DNA of 38,130 nucleotides from an uncultured Planctomycetales bacterium (GCA_937907525.1 CALCIB010000180.1:1-38130), one strand, 5' to 3'. Counted from the first letter of the stretch, positions 23,510-32,313 are shown. Numbers and translations: made by a program. Notes: generated from the letters alone by a model not told the origin.

Positions 23510-25105
23510 ATGTCGACGACCGAGGACGCGGAACCCGCCAAGACCGGCAAGCCCAGGCGGGCCCCCGCCCTGGTCCGGGATCTCGGCGTCCTGGACGCAT
23601 CCATGCTGGTCATGGGGGCGATGATCGGCTCGGGCGTGTTCATCACCTCGGCCGAGTCGTCGTCGTTGGTCGGAGCGCCCGGCTGGCTGATGGCCGCCTG
23701 GGCGCTCGCCGGCTTGATGACGGTCCTGGGGGCGCTTTCCGCGGCCGAGCTGGCCGCCATGATGCCCAAGGCCGGCGGCCAGTATTACTTCCTGCGAACG
23801 GCCTACGGCCCGCTGGCGGGGTTCCTCTTCGGCTGGTCGCTGTTTCTGGTGGTGCAGACCGGGACGATCGCGGCGGTGGCCGTGGCGTTCGCCAAGTTCC
23901 TGGGCGTCCTGGTCCCGGCCGTCTCCGCGGAGAACCGCCTGATCCTCTGGGAGGGCGGCGGCTACGCGCTGCGCGTCTCCACCCAGCAGGCCGCGGCCGT
24001 GGCGGTGATCGTCGTCTTGACGATCGCCAACACCCGGGGCTTGAAGCTGGGGACGTGGATCCAGAACACGTTCACCTTCGCCAAGACCGCCGCGCTTCTC
24101 GGGCTGATCGCGGTCTGCTTCGCGCTTGGGATCGACGAGAAGGCCGCCGCCTGGACGTCCTCGTGGTGGGACCCGTGGGCCAACGGCTGGACGCCGAACT
24201 CGTACTACAAGCCCCCCCTGCCCCTGGACGGCTACGCGGCGGTGGCGATGCTGTTGGGGCTGGCGATGATCGGCCCGTTGTTCTCCTCGACCGCCTGGAA
24301 CAACGTGACGTTTTTGGGGGAGGAGACCCGAGATCCCGGCGCGACGTTCCCCAGGGCGATGTTCCGGGGGACGGCGTGCGTGGTGGTCCTCTACCTGTTC
24401 GCGAACCTCGGCTACCTGGTCGCGCTCCCGTTCGACGCCATCCGGCACGCGCCCCAGGAGCGGGTGGCGACCGCGGCCGTGGAGGCGGCGGTCGGGCCGC
24501 GCGGCCAGTACTTGATGGCGGCCGCGGTCTTGATCTCGACGTTCGGCTGCGCCAACGGGTTGATCCTGGCCGGCGCGCGGGTGTTCTACGCGATGGCCCG
24601 CGACCGCCTGTTCTTCCAGGCCGCCGCCAGGACCAACGCGCGGCGCGTCCCGGCCGTCGCGCTGTACGCCCAGGGCGCGTGGGCCTGCCTGCTGACGCTG
24701 CCGGCGACCGCGGCCGTCGCCGACGACGGCCGGGTCGCCTACGGCGGTCTTTACAGCGAGCTTTTGGAATACGTCATCCCGGTCGACCTGTCGTTCTGCC
24801 TTTTGATGGTGGCCGCGGTGATCCTCCTGAGGCGCGAGGCCCCGTTCCTCAAGCGGCCGTACCGGGTGGTCGCGTACCCCTGGACTCCGGGGCTGTACGT
24901 CGCGATGGCCGGCCTGTTGGTCGTCGACTTCCTGTATTTGAAACCCCTCACCTCCGGCGCCGGCTTCCTGATCGTCCTGACGGGCCTTCCCGTCTACTTC
25001 CTCTGGGAGCGGCTCTCGCGCCGGGCTCCCGCCGCGAAGGCCAGGACGAACGCGAAGCCCGCGCCCGGCCCCGAGACCGCGAGCGAACAGCCCGATGATC
25101 GTTAG
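23510..25105 (+). CDS. APC-superfamily amino acid permease inserted between pheS and pheT
   Basis: The 531-residue product has about 12-13 membrane segments, with the TM1 signature MLVMGAMIGSGVFITSAESS and GALSAAELAAMMPKAGGQYYFLRTAYGP. The tail after FLKRPYRVVAYPWTPGLYV is Ala/Lys/Pro-rich and cytoplasmic. It resembles the LAT/APC exchanger branch more than the 11383-12810 permease does. Its last 11 bases overlap pheT (25095-25105), which suggests translational coupling. Transport of phenylalanine or another amino acid is possible, but not shown. Confidence 0.9.
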   Translation: MSTTEDAEPAKTGKPRRAPALVRDLGVLDASMLVMGAMIGSGVFITSAESSSLVGAPGWLMAAWALAGLMTVLGALSAAELAAMMPKAGGQYYFLRTAYGPLAGFLFGWSLFLVVQTGTIAAVAVAFAKFLGVLVPAVSAENRLILWEGGGYALRVSTQQAAAVAVIVVLTIANTRGLKLGTWIQNTFTFAKTAALLGLIAVCFALGIDEKAAAWTSSWWDPWANGWTPNSYYKPPLPLDGYAAVAMLLGLAMIGPLFSSTAWNNVTFLGEETRDPGATFPRAMFRGTACVVVLYLFANLGYLVALPFDAIRHAPQERVATAAVEAAVGPRGQYLMAAAVLISTFGCANGLILAGARVFYAMARDRLFFQAAARTNARRVPAVALYAQGAWACLLTLPATAAVADDGRVAYGGLYSELLEYVIPVDLSFCLLMVAAVILLRREAPFLKRPYRVVAYPWTPGLYVAMAGLLVVDFLYLKPLTSGAGFLIVLTGLPVYFLWERLSRRAPAAKARTNAKPAPGPETASEQPDDR

Positions 25106-27116
25106 TTGGAACCAGCTTACCGACTATGTGCGCCTCGACGCGCCGGTGGAGGTCCTCACCGAGCGCCTGGCCCTGACGGGGTTGAACCACGAGTCCACCG
25201 AGGAGGTCGGCGGCGACCTGGCGATCGACCTGGAGGTCACCAGCAACCGCTCCGACTGCCTGGGCCATATCGGCGTGGCGCGGGAGATCTCCGTCGTCTT
25301 CGGCAAGCCTCTGCGGGTCCCCTCCCCCGCGCCGCGAACCGCCGGCGAGCCGGTCGAGACGCTCGCCGCGGTCACGGTCGAGGCCCCCGATCTCTGCCAT
25401 CGCTTCACCGCGCGGGTCGTGACCGGGGTGAAGGTCGGCGAGAGCCCCTGGTGGTTGCGGAAGCGGCTGGAGACCCTGGGGGTCCGGCCGGTCAGCAACG
25501 TCGTGGACGTGACCAACTACGTCATGTTCGAGTGCGGCCAGCCGCTGCACGCCTACGACCTGGACAGGCTTGAGGGCCGCCGGCTGGTCGTCCGCAAGGC
25601 CCGCCTCGGCGAGAAGCTCACGGCGATCAACGCCAGGGAGTACGCGCTCGATCCGGAGACGCTCGTGATCGCCGACGCCGCGCGAGCCGTCGGCGTCGCC
25701 GGCGTGATGGGGGGGCTCGACACCGAGGTCGGCCCAGGGACGTCGAACGTCCTGATCGAGGCGGCCGGCTTCGACGCGATGTCGATCCGTAAGACGGCGC
25801 GCGCGCTGGGTCTGTTCAGCCCGGCGAGCTTCCGCTTCGAACGCCCGATCGACCCCGAGATCGTCGACTGGGCCAGCAGGCGAACCGCGGAGTTGATCCT
25901 GGAACTCTGCCCCGACGCCGTGTTGCATCCGGGCGTCATCGACGTCGCCGCTCCGGCCGCCCCGCGCGCGCCGATCGTCCTGCGGCTGGCGCAAATCCCC
26001 CGCGTGCTGGGGATCGAGGTCGAGCCGGCGGAGGTCCGTCGGATCCTGGAGGCCCTCGGCCTGAAGGTGCTGGAGGCGGACGACCGGGCGATCGAGGTCG
26101 CGCCGCCGTCGTGGCGGGCCGACCTGGAGCGGGAGATCGACCTGATCGAGGAGGTGGCCCGGATCCACGGTTATGAGAAGATCGTCGAGGACCGGCCGAT
26201 CCCCGTCGCCAGCGCGCCGAGGGGACGCCGGGAGCGGGTGGAGTCGACCGTCCGCGACGCGCTGACGGCCCTGGGGCTGGACGAGGCCGTCACCTTCAGC
26301 CTGGTCGAGGACGCCCTGGCGGCGCCGGTCTCGGCCGAGGGCGCCGACCTGCCGCCGCTTCGGGTGTCGCACTCCAGCCGCAAGCGCGAGAACGCCTTGC
26401 GACGCGGCCTCGTCCCCAGCCTGCTCGCCGTCCGCCGCCATAACGAGACCCGCGGCGTCGCCGACGCCCGCGTCTTCGAGATCGCCGACGTCTACCTGCC
26501 GCGCGGCGACGGCGCGCTTCCCGACGAGCCGGCCCGGCTGGCGATCGCCGCGGGCCTGGATTTCCGCGGCCTCAAGGGGATCGTCGAGGCCCTGCTGCGA
26601 CGGCTCCTGATCGCCGAGCCGCTCTCGGCCCGCCCCGCCGAACTCCCCCTGTTCGCCTCCGGCCGAAGCGCGGAACTCTGGCTGGGCGAGACGCTCCTGG
26701 GCTGGATGGGGGAGGTCGACGCCGAGGTCGCCCGAACTCACGACCTGCGCAACGCCTGCTCGGCCGCCGAGTTGGATCTCGGCGCGCTTCTGGATAAGGC
26801 TCGGACGGTCGCCCGTTACAGCCCGCTCGCGAGCCAGCCGGCCGTCGTCCGCGACCTGTCCTTGGTGCTCGACCGCGGCGTGTCGTGGGCCGAGATTGAG
26901 GCCGTCGTCCGCGACCACGCCGGCGACTCGTTCCGAGCGGCTCACTACCTGGACACCTTCCGGGGCGGCGACCTGGGCGACGACCGCCAAAGCGTCCACT
27001 TCGGCCTGACCTTCCGCCGCGACGACCGCACGCTCACCGGCGAGGAAGTCGACGCGGCCGTCAACGCCGTCGTCGACGCCTGCTCCCGAAAGCTCGGCGC
27101 GATCCTGCGATCCTGA
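25095..27116 (+). CDS. pheT: Phenylalanine-tRNA ligase beta subunit, lacking the tRNA-binding domain
   Basis: The 673-residue product has the B1 part and then LEVTSNRSDCLGHIGVAREISVVF, the B3/B4 editing region (VSNVVDVTNYVMFECGQPLHAYDLDRL), B5 (PSWRADLEREIDLIEEVARIHGYEKI), the B6-B7 catalytic-like domain, and a C-terminal anticodon-binding FDX-ACB domain (QPAVVRDLSLVLDRGVSW). Bacterial PheT is usually near 795 residues; here GLNHESTEEVGGDLAIDLEVTSNR passes directly from B1 to B3, so the EMAP-II-like B2 domain is missing. The start overlaps the permease stop by 11 bases. Confidence 0.96.
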   Translation: MIVSWNQLTDYVRLDAPVEVLTERLALTGLNHESTEEVGGDLAIDLEVTSNRSDCLGHIGVAREISVVFGKPLRVPSPAPRTAGEPVETLAAVTVEAPDLCHRFTARVVTGVKVGESPWWLRKRLETLGVRPVSNVVDVTNYVMFECGQPLHAYDLDRLEGRRLVVRKARLGEKLTAINAREYALDPETLVIADAARAVGVAGVMGGLDTEVGPGTSNVLIEAAGFDAMSIRKTARALGLFSPASFRFERPIDPEIVDWASRRTAELILELCPDAVLHPGVIDVAAPAAPRAPIVLRLAQIPRVLGIEVEPAEVRRILEALGLKVLEADDRAIEVAPPSWRADLEREIDLIEEVARIHGYEKIVEDRPIPVASAPRGRRERVESTVRDALTALGLDEAVTFSLVEDALAAPVSAEGADLPPLRVSHSSRKRENALRRGLVPSLLAVRRHNETRGVADARVFEIADVYLPRGDGALPDEPARLAIAAGLDFRGLKGIVEALLRRLLIAEPLSARPAELPLFASGRSAELWLGETLLGWMGEVDAEVARTHDLRNACSAAELDLGALLDKARTVARYSPLASQPAVVRDLSLVLDRGVSWAEIEAVVRDHAGDSFRAAHYLDTFRGGDLGDDRQSVHFGLTFRRDDRTLTGEEVDAAVNAVVDACSRKLGAILRS

Positions 27117-27187
27117 TGACGAGGCTCGCGGCGATCGCGGATCGGCGGCGCGTCCGATGAGGATGAACCTTCGACGCCAGTCCCCAA

Positions 27188-27347
27188 ATCCCTTCTCCCC
27201 TCGTGGGAGAAGGTGCCCCGAAGGGGCGGATGAGGGGGGCGCGATCGAACGCCCCGGACTTCAAAGTCATGGCCGGACGCGAGATGTGATGCCGGTCGCC
27301 CCCTCATCCGGCCTTCGGCCACCTTCTCCCACGAGGGGAGAAGGGAT
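27188..27347. repeat. Family-A hairpin repeat, near-perfect paired halves
   Basis: The left half (ATCCCTTCTCCCCTCGTGGG, GCCCCGAAGGGGC, GGATGAGGGGG) and the right half at 27299-27347 are inverse copies differing only around the small hairpin, which is CCCC-GAA-GGGG on the left and GGCC-TTC-GGCC-like on the right. The centre of about 60 bases is AT-richer. It occupies most of the 284-base pheT to GTPase gap. Confidence 0.88.
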
Positions 27348-27400
27348 ATCCTGCTTGGGATTTGAGCGTGCTTTCCCGTCCTCGATCCCCAGAGAACCTC

Positions 27401-29014
27401 ATGCCCGGCTTCCGAGACACCCTTACGATCTGGCGCGCCAACCTGAGGGTGCTTCTGCGCGAGTGGCGGACGTGGATTTTGCTGTTGCTGCTGGTCGGGC
27501 CGGTGCTGGCGTACATCGGCTTCGGGACGATCTGGCTGTACGAGCGGGGTTGGATCGTCGCGGCGGTCGTCGGCTGGATCGTCGCCGGCGGGCTGTTCGC
27601 GGTCCTGGCGGCGCGATGGACCACCAGCGCGAGGACGGTCCTGCCGCCCCTGGACTGGGACGAGCCCCGGACGTTCTCGCCGCGGGACCGCCAGGCGTGG
27701 CTGATCGTCGAGGCCGAGGCCCACGCCGCGGAGGAACTGTCGGCCGAGGCGTTGTTCGACGGCGACCGGTACGTCGCCGTCGGCCGTCGGTTGATGCGGA
27801 AGCTCGCCGAGCACTATCATCCGGAATCCGGCGACCCGCTGGACCACGTCCCGGTGGTCGAGTTGCTCGGCGCGCTGGAGCTTGCCGCGGAGGACCTGGC
27901 GCGGATGACCCGCCAGATCCCCGGCGGCGACCTGATCACGCTGTCGCACGGCCGCCGGGCGATGCAGATGGCCAACTACTTCAACAAGGCCAACGACCTG
28001 TACGCCCTGGTCTCGCCGTTCCTCAACCCGCTTAGCGGGCTGACCCGCATCGGGACTCGCGAACTGGTCGTCAAGCCGGCGTGGAGGAACATGCAGCAGA
28101 ACGTGTTGCGCTGGTTCTTCCAGGCCTACGTCAATCGCCTGGGCGCGCATCTCGTGGAGATGTTCAGCGGTCGGCTGGCGATCGGCGTCGACGAGTACCG
28201 CCGGCTCACCCGCCGCCGGCCGACGGCGGCCGCGACCATCGACGGCGGACTGGACGAGCCGGTGACCGTGGCCGTGGTGGGCGCGCGGGGCTCGGGCAAG
28301 TCGCGACTGGTCCAGGCGGCGCGCGACGCCTTCCAGGGCGACGCCGGCCCGATCCGCGCGCGGCTGAAGGGGATGGGGCTGGATCCGGCCCTGGTCGATC
28401 GGCTCAAGCGCGTCGAGTACGTCGACGTCCCCGGCTACACGACCCACGGCTCCAACGGCCGCGAGGCGCGGACGGATCGGAGGTCGCGGGAGGCGGCGGT
28501 GGCGACCTCGGTCGACGCCGACATGCTGGTCCTGACGATCGACGCGACCAAGGGGGCGCGGCCGGCCGACGTGGCGTTCGCCAACGCCTGGGACGATTAT
28601 TTCGTCCGGCATCCCGATCGCGAGGCCCCGCCGACGCTGGTGGTGGCGACGGGGGTGGACCGCGCGGAGTTGGGCCCGTCGTGGCGTCCGCCTTACGACT
28701 GGACCGTCGGCGACGGCGTCCGCGAGGCGGCCGTGAGGGCCCTGTTCGAGTCGCTCCGGGCGTCCTTGCCGCCGACGTTCACCCAATTCGCGGCCGCGGG
28801 GCTCGACGCCGACGCGCCGTTCGGGGTCGTGGAACACGTCTTGCCGGCGTTCGCCGCTCAACTTCAACGCGCCGAGCGCTCCGCCCTGGTCCGTCGCCTC
28901 CGAGAGACGGCCGGGCGGTCGAAGGTCGGCCGCGTGATGAGCCAGCTCGGCCGGCAGGGCAAGAGCGTGTGGAGCCATTTGAAGAACCGACGGGGGACGG
29001 CGGGGTCGAGTTGA
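27401..29014 (+). CDS. Membrane-anchored P-loop GTPase
   Basis: The 537-residue product has two N-terminal membrane helices (ILLLLLVGPVLAYIGFGTIWL and IVAAVVGWIVAGGLFAVLAA), a helical middle region with FQAYVNRLGAHLVEMFSGRL near residue 240-260, and a C-terminal GTPase domain. G1 is GARGSGKS near 293, G3 is DVPGYTTHG near 341, and the base-recognition site is ATGVDRAE near 416, where the usual NKxD is replaced. It resembles Era/HSR1-type GTPases found with a DUF697-like helical region, but here the G domain is last. Role unknown. The ATG at 27401 was preferred to an upstream TTG at 27362, just past the repeat. Confidence 0.78.
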   Translation: MPGFRDTLTIWRANLRVLLREWRTWILLLLLVGPVLAYIGFGTIWLYERGWIVAAVVGWIVAGGLFAVLAARWTTSARTVLPPLDWDEPRTFSPRDRQAWLIVEAEAHAAEELSAEALFDGDRYVAVGRRLMRKLAEHYHPESGDPLDHVPVVELLGALELAAEDLARMTRQIPGGDLITLSHGRRAMQMANYFNKANDLYALVSPFLNPLSGLTRIGTRELVVKPAWRNMQQNVLRWFFQAYVNRLGAHLVEMFSGRLAIGVDEYRRLTRRRPTAAATIDGGLDEPVTVAVVGARGSGKSRLVQAARDAFQGDAGPIRARLKGMGLDPALVDRLKRVEYVDVPGYTTHGSNGREARTDRRSREAAVATSVDADMLVLTIDATKGARPADVAFANAWDDYFVRHPDREAPPTLVVATGVDRAELGPSWRPPYDWTVGDGVREAAVRALFESLRASLPPTFTQFAAAGLDADAPFGVVEHVLPAFAAQLQRAERSALVRRLRETAGRSKVGRVMSQLGRQGKSVWSHLKNRRGTAGSS

Positions 29015-29129
29015 GCGCCGGCTACCATTCGTCCGTCGGGCCCGGTACGATCGGCGCGAGGGCGCGACGGCGGGGGCGCCGATCGCGGCCCGTTCCCTTC
29101 TTCCCTTCCAGACGAGGCGGGCCGGGACC

Positions 29130-30482
29130 ATGAGCGAGCAATTCACCAGGCGGGGGTTCGTGGGGACGGCGGGGGCCGTCGGCGCGGCCGCGGCGTTCGC
29201 GGCGCCGGCGATCGGCCGGGCGTCGGCTCCCAGCGAACGGAAGCGATTGGGGATCATCGGCGCGGGCAGCCGCGGCAATCAACTCCTCACCGACTTCCTC
29301 AAGCAGGACGACGTCGACCTGGTGGCCGTCGCCGACGTCGACGACCGCCACGCCGGCGAGACCGCCGACCGCATCCAAAAGACCAAGAACTCCGAGCGCC
29401 CGCACGCGAGCCGCGACTTTCGCGCGATGCTCGACCGCAAGGACCTGGACGCGGTCATCATCGCCACCCCCGACCACTGGCACGCCCTGCCGACGATCCA
29501 CGCCGTCCTGGCCGGCAAGGACGTCTACGTCGAGAAGCCGGTGGCCCACAACGTCGCCGAGGGCCGGGCCATGATCGAGGCCGGCGAGAAGACCGGCCGG
29601 ATCATCGCCGTCGGCACCCAGCAGCGGTCGTCGAACCACTTCCGCGAGGCGGTCGAGGTCGTCCGCTCCGGCAAGCTCGGCAAGGTCTTCTGGGTCCAGA
29701 CCTGGAACTTCGAGAACATCAGCCCCGTCGGCATGGGCCCCTCGCCGGACACCGCCGCGCCGGGTTACGTCGACTACGACAGGTGGCTGGGCCCCGCGCC
29801 GAAGCGGCCGTTCAACCTCAACCGGTTCCACCTCTTGTTCCGCTGGTACTTCGACTACGCCGGCGGCATGATGAGCGACTGGGGAGTCCACCTCAACGAC
29901 ATCGTGCTTTGGGCGCTCGACGCGAAGGGCCCCGACAGCGTCTACGCCACCGGCGGCGTCGAGACCACCGAGGACGACCGCGACACGCCCGACACCCTCC
30001 AGGTGGTCTACGAGTTCCCCGCGGCGACGTTGACCTACTCGATGCGCAAGGGGAACGGCTACAAGTTCAACGGCCACGACTACGGGATCCTCTTCTGCGG
30101 CACCGACGGCAGCCTGCTTCTGGACCGCTCCGGCTTCGAGGTGATTCCCGACCAGATCGCCAAGCCCTACGGCTTCCGGCTGGTCCACGGCGACCGCGAC
30201 GTCCGCAAGATCACGTTGGAGCCGTCCAGCATGAAGGGAGACGACGGCCAGCCGACGCACGTCCGCAACTTCGTCGACTGCCTGGCCTCGCGCGAGAAGC
30301 CGACGTCGAGCATCGAGATCGCCCACCGCTCGACCAACACCTGCCACCTGGGGAACATCGCCTACAAGGTCGGCCGCAAACTCAACTGGGACGTCGAGGC
30401 CGAACGCTTCAAGGACGACCCCGAGGCCGACGCCCTGCTCTCCCGCGAACCCCGCGCGGGCTACGAACTGCCGACCGTGTGA
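29130..30482 (+). CDS. Gfo/Idh/MocA-family oxidoreductase with Tat-type signal
   Basis: The 450-residue product starts with FTRRGFVGTAGAVGAAAAFAAPAIG, a twin-arginine leader. The NAD(P)-binding motif RLGIIGAGSRGNQ is near residue 37 and the family lysine motif VEKPVAHNVAEGRAM near 135. The C-terminal domain contains WDWGVHLND-like DWGVHLNDIVLWALDAKG and a long substrate domain. Substrate is unknown; many planctomycete paralogues are thought to act on sugars derived from polysaccharides. It differs clearly from the protein at 2468-3886 in the C-terminal half, so the two are not recent duplicates. The GTPase gene ends 115 bases upstream. Confidence 0.9.
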   Translation: MSEQFTRRGFVGTAGAVGAAAAFAAPAIGRASAPSERKRLGIIGAGSRGNQLLTDFLKQDDVDLVAVADVDDRHAGETADRIQKTKNSERPHASRDFRAMLDRKDLDAVIIATPDHWHALPTIHAVLAGKDVYVEKPVAHNVAEGRAMIEAGEKTGRIIAVGTQQRSSNHFREAVEVVRSGKLGKVFWVQTWNFENISPVGMGPSPDTAAPGYVDYDRWLGPAPKRPFNLNRFHLLFRWYFDYAGGMMSDWGVHLNDIVLWALDAKGPDSVYATGGVETTEDDRDTPDTLQVVYEFPAATLTYSMRKGNGYKFNGHDYGILFCGTDGSLLLDRSGFEVIPDQIAKPYGFRLVHGDRDVRKITLEPSSMKGDDGQPTHVRNFVDCLASREKPTSSIEIAHRSTNTCHLGNIAYKVGRKLNWDVEAERFKDDPEADALLSREPRAGYELPTV

Positions 30483-30512
30483 CGTCGGATCATCGCCTTC
30501 TCCCCTTGAGGG

Positions 30513-30814
30513 CATAGGTATGGCCACAACTTTTCGATTAGGAATTTGGAGAGCATAGGCAAGCTCTATATTGACCCAGATCGCCTATTCCGTCCCCTCT
30601 CCCACCGGGAGAGGGCAGCCGCGCAGCGGCGGGTGAGGGTCGTCGCGCTTCGCGGGGAGCGTCGGGTCGGCATGACGCAAGCCCAGAGCGTATCCCGAAA
30701 TGCGACGACCCTCACCCGGCCCTTCGGGCCACCCTCTCCCGGTGGGAGAGGGGACATCGGACGCTTGCCTATCCTTCCCAGATTCCGAGTCGAAAAGTTG
30801 TGGCCATACCTATG
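30513..30814. mobile_element. MITE with perfect inverted ends and 9-bp target duplication
   Basis: The 302-bp element has 25-base perfect inverted ends (CATAGGTATGGCCACAAC...), and the symmetry extends imperfectly inward to about 55 bases (ATAGGCAAGC near each end). It is flanked by CCTTGAGGG on both sides (30504-30512 and 30815-30823). Because the flank and ends share symmetric bases, the boundary could be read as 306 bp with a 5-bp duplication. It encodes no protein and carries a complete family-B repeat (30591-30755). A transposase supplied from elsewhere is inferred. Confidence 0.78.
30591..30755. repeat. Family-B hairpin repeat carried inside the MITE
   Basis: The left half is CCCCTCTCCCACCGGGAGAGG, GCCGCGCAGCGGC, GGTGAGGGTCG. 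The right half is CGACCCTCACCC, GGCCCTTCGGGCC, CCCTCTCCCGGTGGGAGAGG. The centre is about 65 bases. It closely matches the copy at 3942-4105, including the GCGCTTCGCGG left edge of the centre. Confidence 0.85.
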
Positions 30815-31029
30815 CCTTGAGGGAGAAGGTGGCCCGAAGGGCCGGATGAGGGGTCGACCGGCGTCGTGTTTCGGTGTAAGTCATGGGATGAAGAGAGTTT
30901 CGAATCCGAAGGCTTCCGGCCGGACCACCCCTCATCCGGCCTTCGGCCACCTTCTCCCTCAAGGGGAGAAAGCCGTTTGGCGTCAGCCCCGCTTGATGAA
31001 CGCTCGCCCACCGCTTCGGAAGCCCCGCC

Positions 31030-31257
31030 ATGCCCGCGAACGCCGGTCAGTACCTCCGGTTCCTCGGTCTCGCGATGGAGATGTTCGGCCTCGCGTCGGT
31101 GGCGCTCGGCGAGCGCGACGGCGCGCGGTACTGGCCCGGGATGACGAGCGACCAGGTGTGGTCGATCGTCATCGTCGGCTTCGGCTTCTGGGCCGTCGGC
31201 ACGTTCATGAACCTCGGCCAGGCGGCCCGAAGGCGCGAGGCCGGCGACGACGAATGA
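31030..31257 (+). CDS. Small membrane protein, unknown function
   Basis: The 75-residue product has two hydrophobic segments, GQYLRFLGLAMEMFGLASVAL and VWSIVIVGFGFWAVGTFMNL, with a short charged loop and a basic-then-acidic tail (QAARRREAGDDE). I do not recognise a family. It sits after the repeat/MITE region, on the same strand as the upstream oxidoreductase, and converges on the TPR gene with 9 bases between the two ends. The even hydrophobic pattern supports a real gene, but with modest certainty. Confidence 0.6.
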   Translation: MPANAGQYLRFLGLAMEMFGLASVALGERDGARYWPGMTSDQVWSIVIVGFGFWAVGTFMNLGQAARRREAGDDE

Positions 31258-31266
31258 CTCCTCCGC

Positions 31267-32313
31267 TCAGCCCTTGGGCCGCTTGGTCCAGGGGCTGTTG
31301 GGGTACTCTTGCTTGAGCCTTTGATCGTACTCGTCGGCGCGGGAGAGTTGGCCCAGCTTGCGGAAGACTTCCTCGATGCGGCGCAGGGCGCGGGGGTGTT
31401 CCTCCTTGTCCTTGGCGTAGAGCAGGTCGACGTGGAGGAACGCCAGGAGGGCGTCCTTGGGCCTGGCGGCGGCGTCGAGGCAGTCGCCCAGGGTGTTGTA
31501 CGCCCGGGACTGGACGACGAAGTCGTCGGCGTCGGCCGCGGCGACGACCTGGCGCGCCAGCGATTCGGACTCGTCGTAGCGGCTGGCCGCGGTCAGGGCC
31601 TCGGCCTTGACCAGCTTCAGTTCGACTTGCCGGGGCGAGCCCTCGGCCGCGGCGATGAGCCGGTCGAGATCGGCGATCGCGGCGGAGGCGTCCCCCCTCC
31701 GCAAGAGGAGTCGGGCGCCCAGCACCGCGGCGCGGTCGGCGCCGGCGGGGATCTTGGCCAGTTCGGCGATGTCGGTCTCGGCGTTCGTGAAGTCCTGGGC
31801 GTGGAGTCGCACCCGCGCCAGCGCCTCGCGGGCGGCGACGACGTGGCGGCCCTTGGGGTACGCCTGGACGAAGGCGTCGAGCTTGGCGACCGCGTCCTGG
31901 ACGCGCGTCGGCTCGACGAGCGCCAGATCGGCCAGAAGCGCGGCCTCGCCGAACTTCGCGGCCTCGGCGACGAACGGTCTGCCGCCGGCCTCGGCCGCGG
32001 CCTTCTGGTACTGCGCGATCGCCTCGTCGGCGCGGCCGGCGTCGGCGTTGGTCTGGCCGAGCTGCATCGCCGCGGGCTGGCCTTGGTATTCGACCGACTG
32101 GATCTGGTCGGTCGGCACGACGATCGACGTGGCGCCCAACTGGACCGTGACCTCCGACGGCGACTCGGCCGTGACCTGGCCGCGCACGGCCCCTCCCTGG
32201 GCCTGCTTGAACGTGGAGCCGGGGATCAACGTGACGACGTCCGCCCGCGCCTGGGCGACGGCGAACGACACGAGAAGCGCGACCGCCAGACGGCGGGACG
32301 GGATCATGGACAT
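31267..32313 (-). CDS. Secreted TPR-repeat protein
   Basis: The 348-residue product has a signal peptide (RRLAVALLVSFAVAQARA), a short beta-rich segment (GAVRGQVTAESPSEVTVQLG, VVPTDQIQSVEYQG) and then a row of TPR-like helix pairs up to the C-terminus. TPR arrays bind other proteins; an envelope scaffold role is inferred. The start at 32313 has GAGGGG five bases upstream. It follows the 913-residue TPR gene by 13 bases, so the two are probably one operon and might act together. Confidence 0.8.
   Translation of the reverse strand: MSMIPSRRLAVALLVSFAVAQARADVVTLIPGSTFKQAQGGAVRGQVTAESPSEVTVQLGATSIVVPTDQIQSVEYQGQPAAMQLGQTNADAGRADEAIAQYQKAAAEAGGRPFVAEAAKFGEAALLADLALVEPTRVQDAVAKLDAFVQAYPKGRHVVAAREALARVRLHAQDFTNAETDIAELAKIPAGADRAAVLGARLLLRRGDASAAIADLDRLIAAAEGSPRQVELKLVKAEALTAASRYDESESLARQVVAAADADDFVVQSRAYNTLGDCLDAAARPKDALLAFLHVDLLYAKDKEEHPRALRRIEEVFRKLGQLSRADEYDQRLKQEYPNSPWTKRPKG

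Larger units (their letters stand above)
30495..30971. repeat. Family-A hairpin repeat interrupted by a MITE
   Basis: The left half begins GCCTTCTCCCCTTGAGGG (to 30512), is split by the element at 30513-30814, and resumes with the duplicated CCTTGAGGG at 30815. The rest, up to the closing AAGGGGAGAA at 30961-30970, is a standard A repeat with centre. Joined across the insertion, 58 bases equal the intact copy at 38073-38130. This and the MITE fill the 547-base gap before the small membrane protein gene. Confidence 0.88.

Noticed and set aside
30513..30814. Coding gene within the MITE
   Set aside because: Open frames there run through the palindromic arms and have no ribosome-binding site or recognisable protein pattern.
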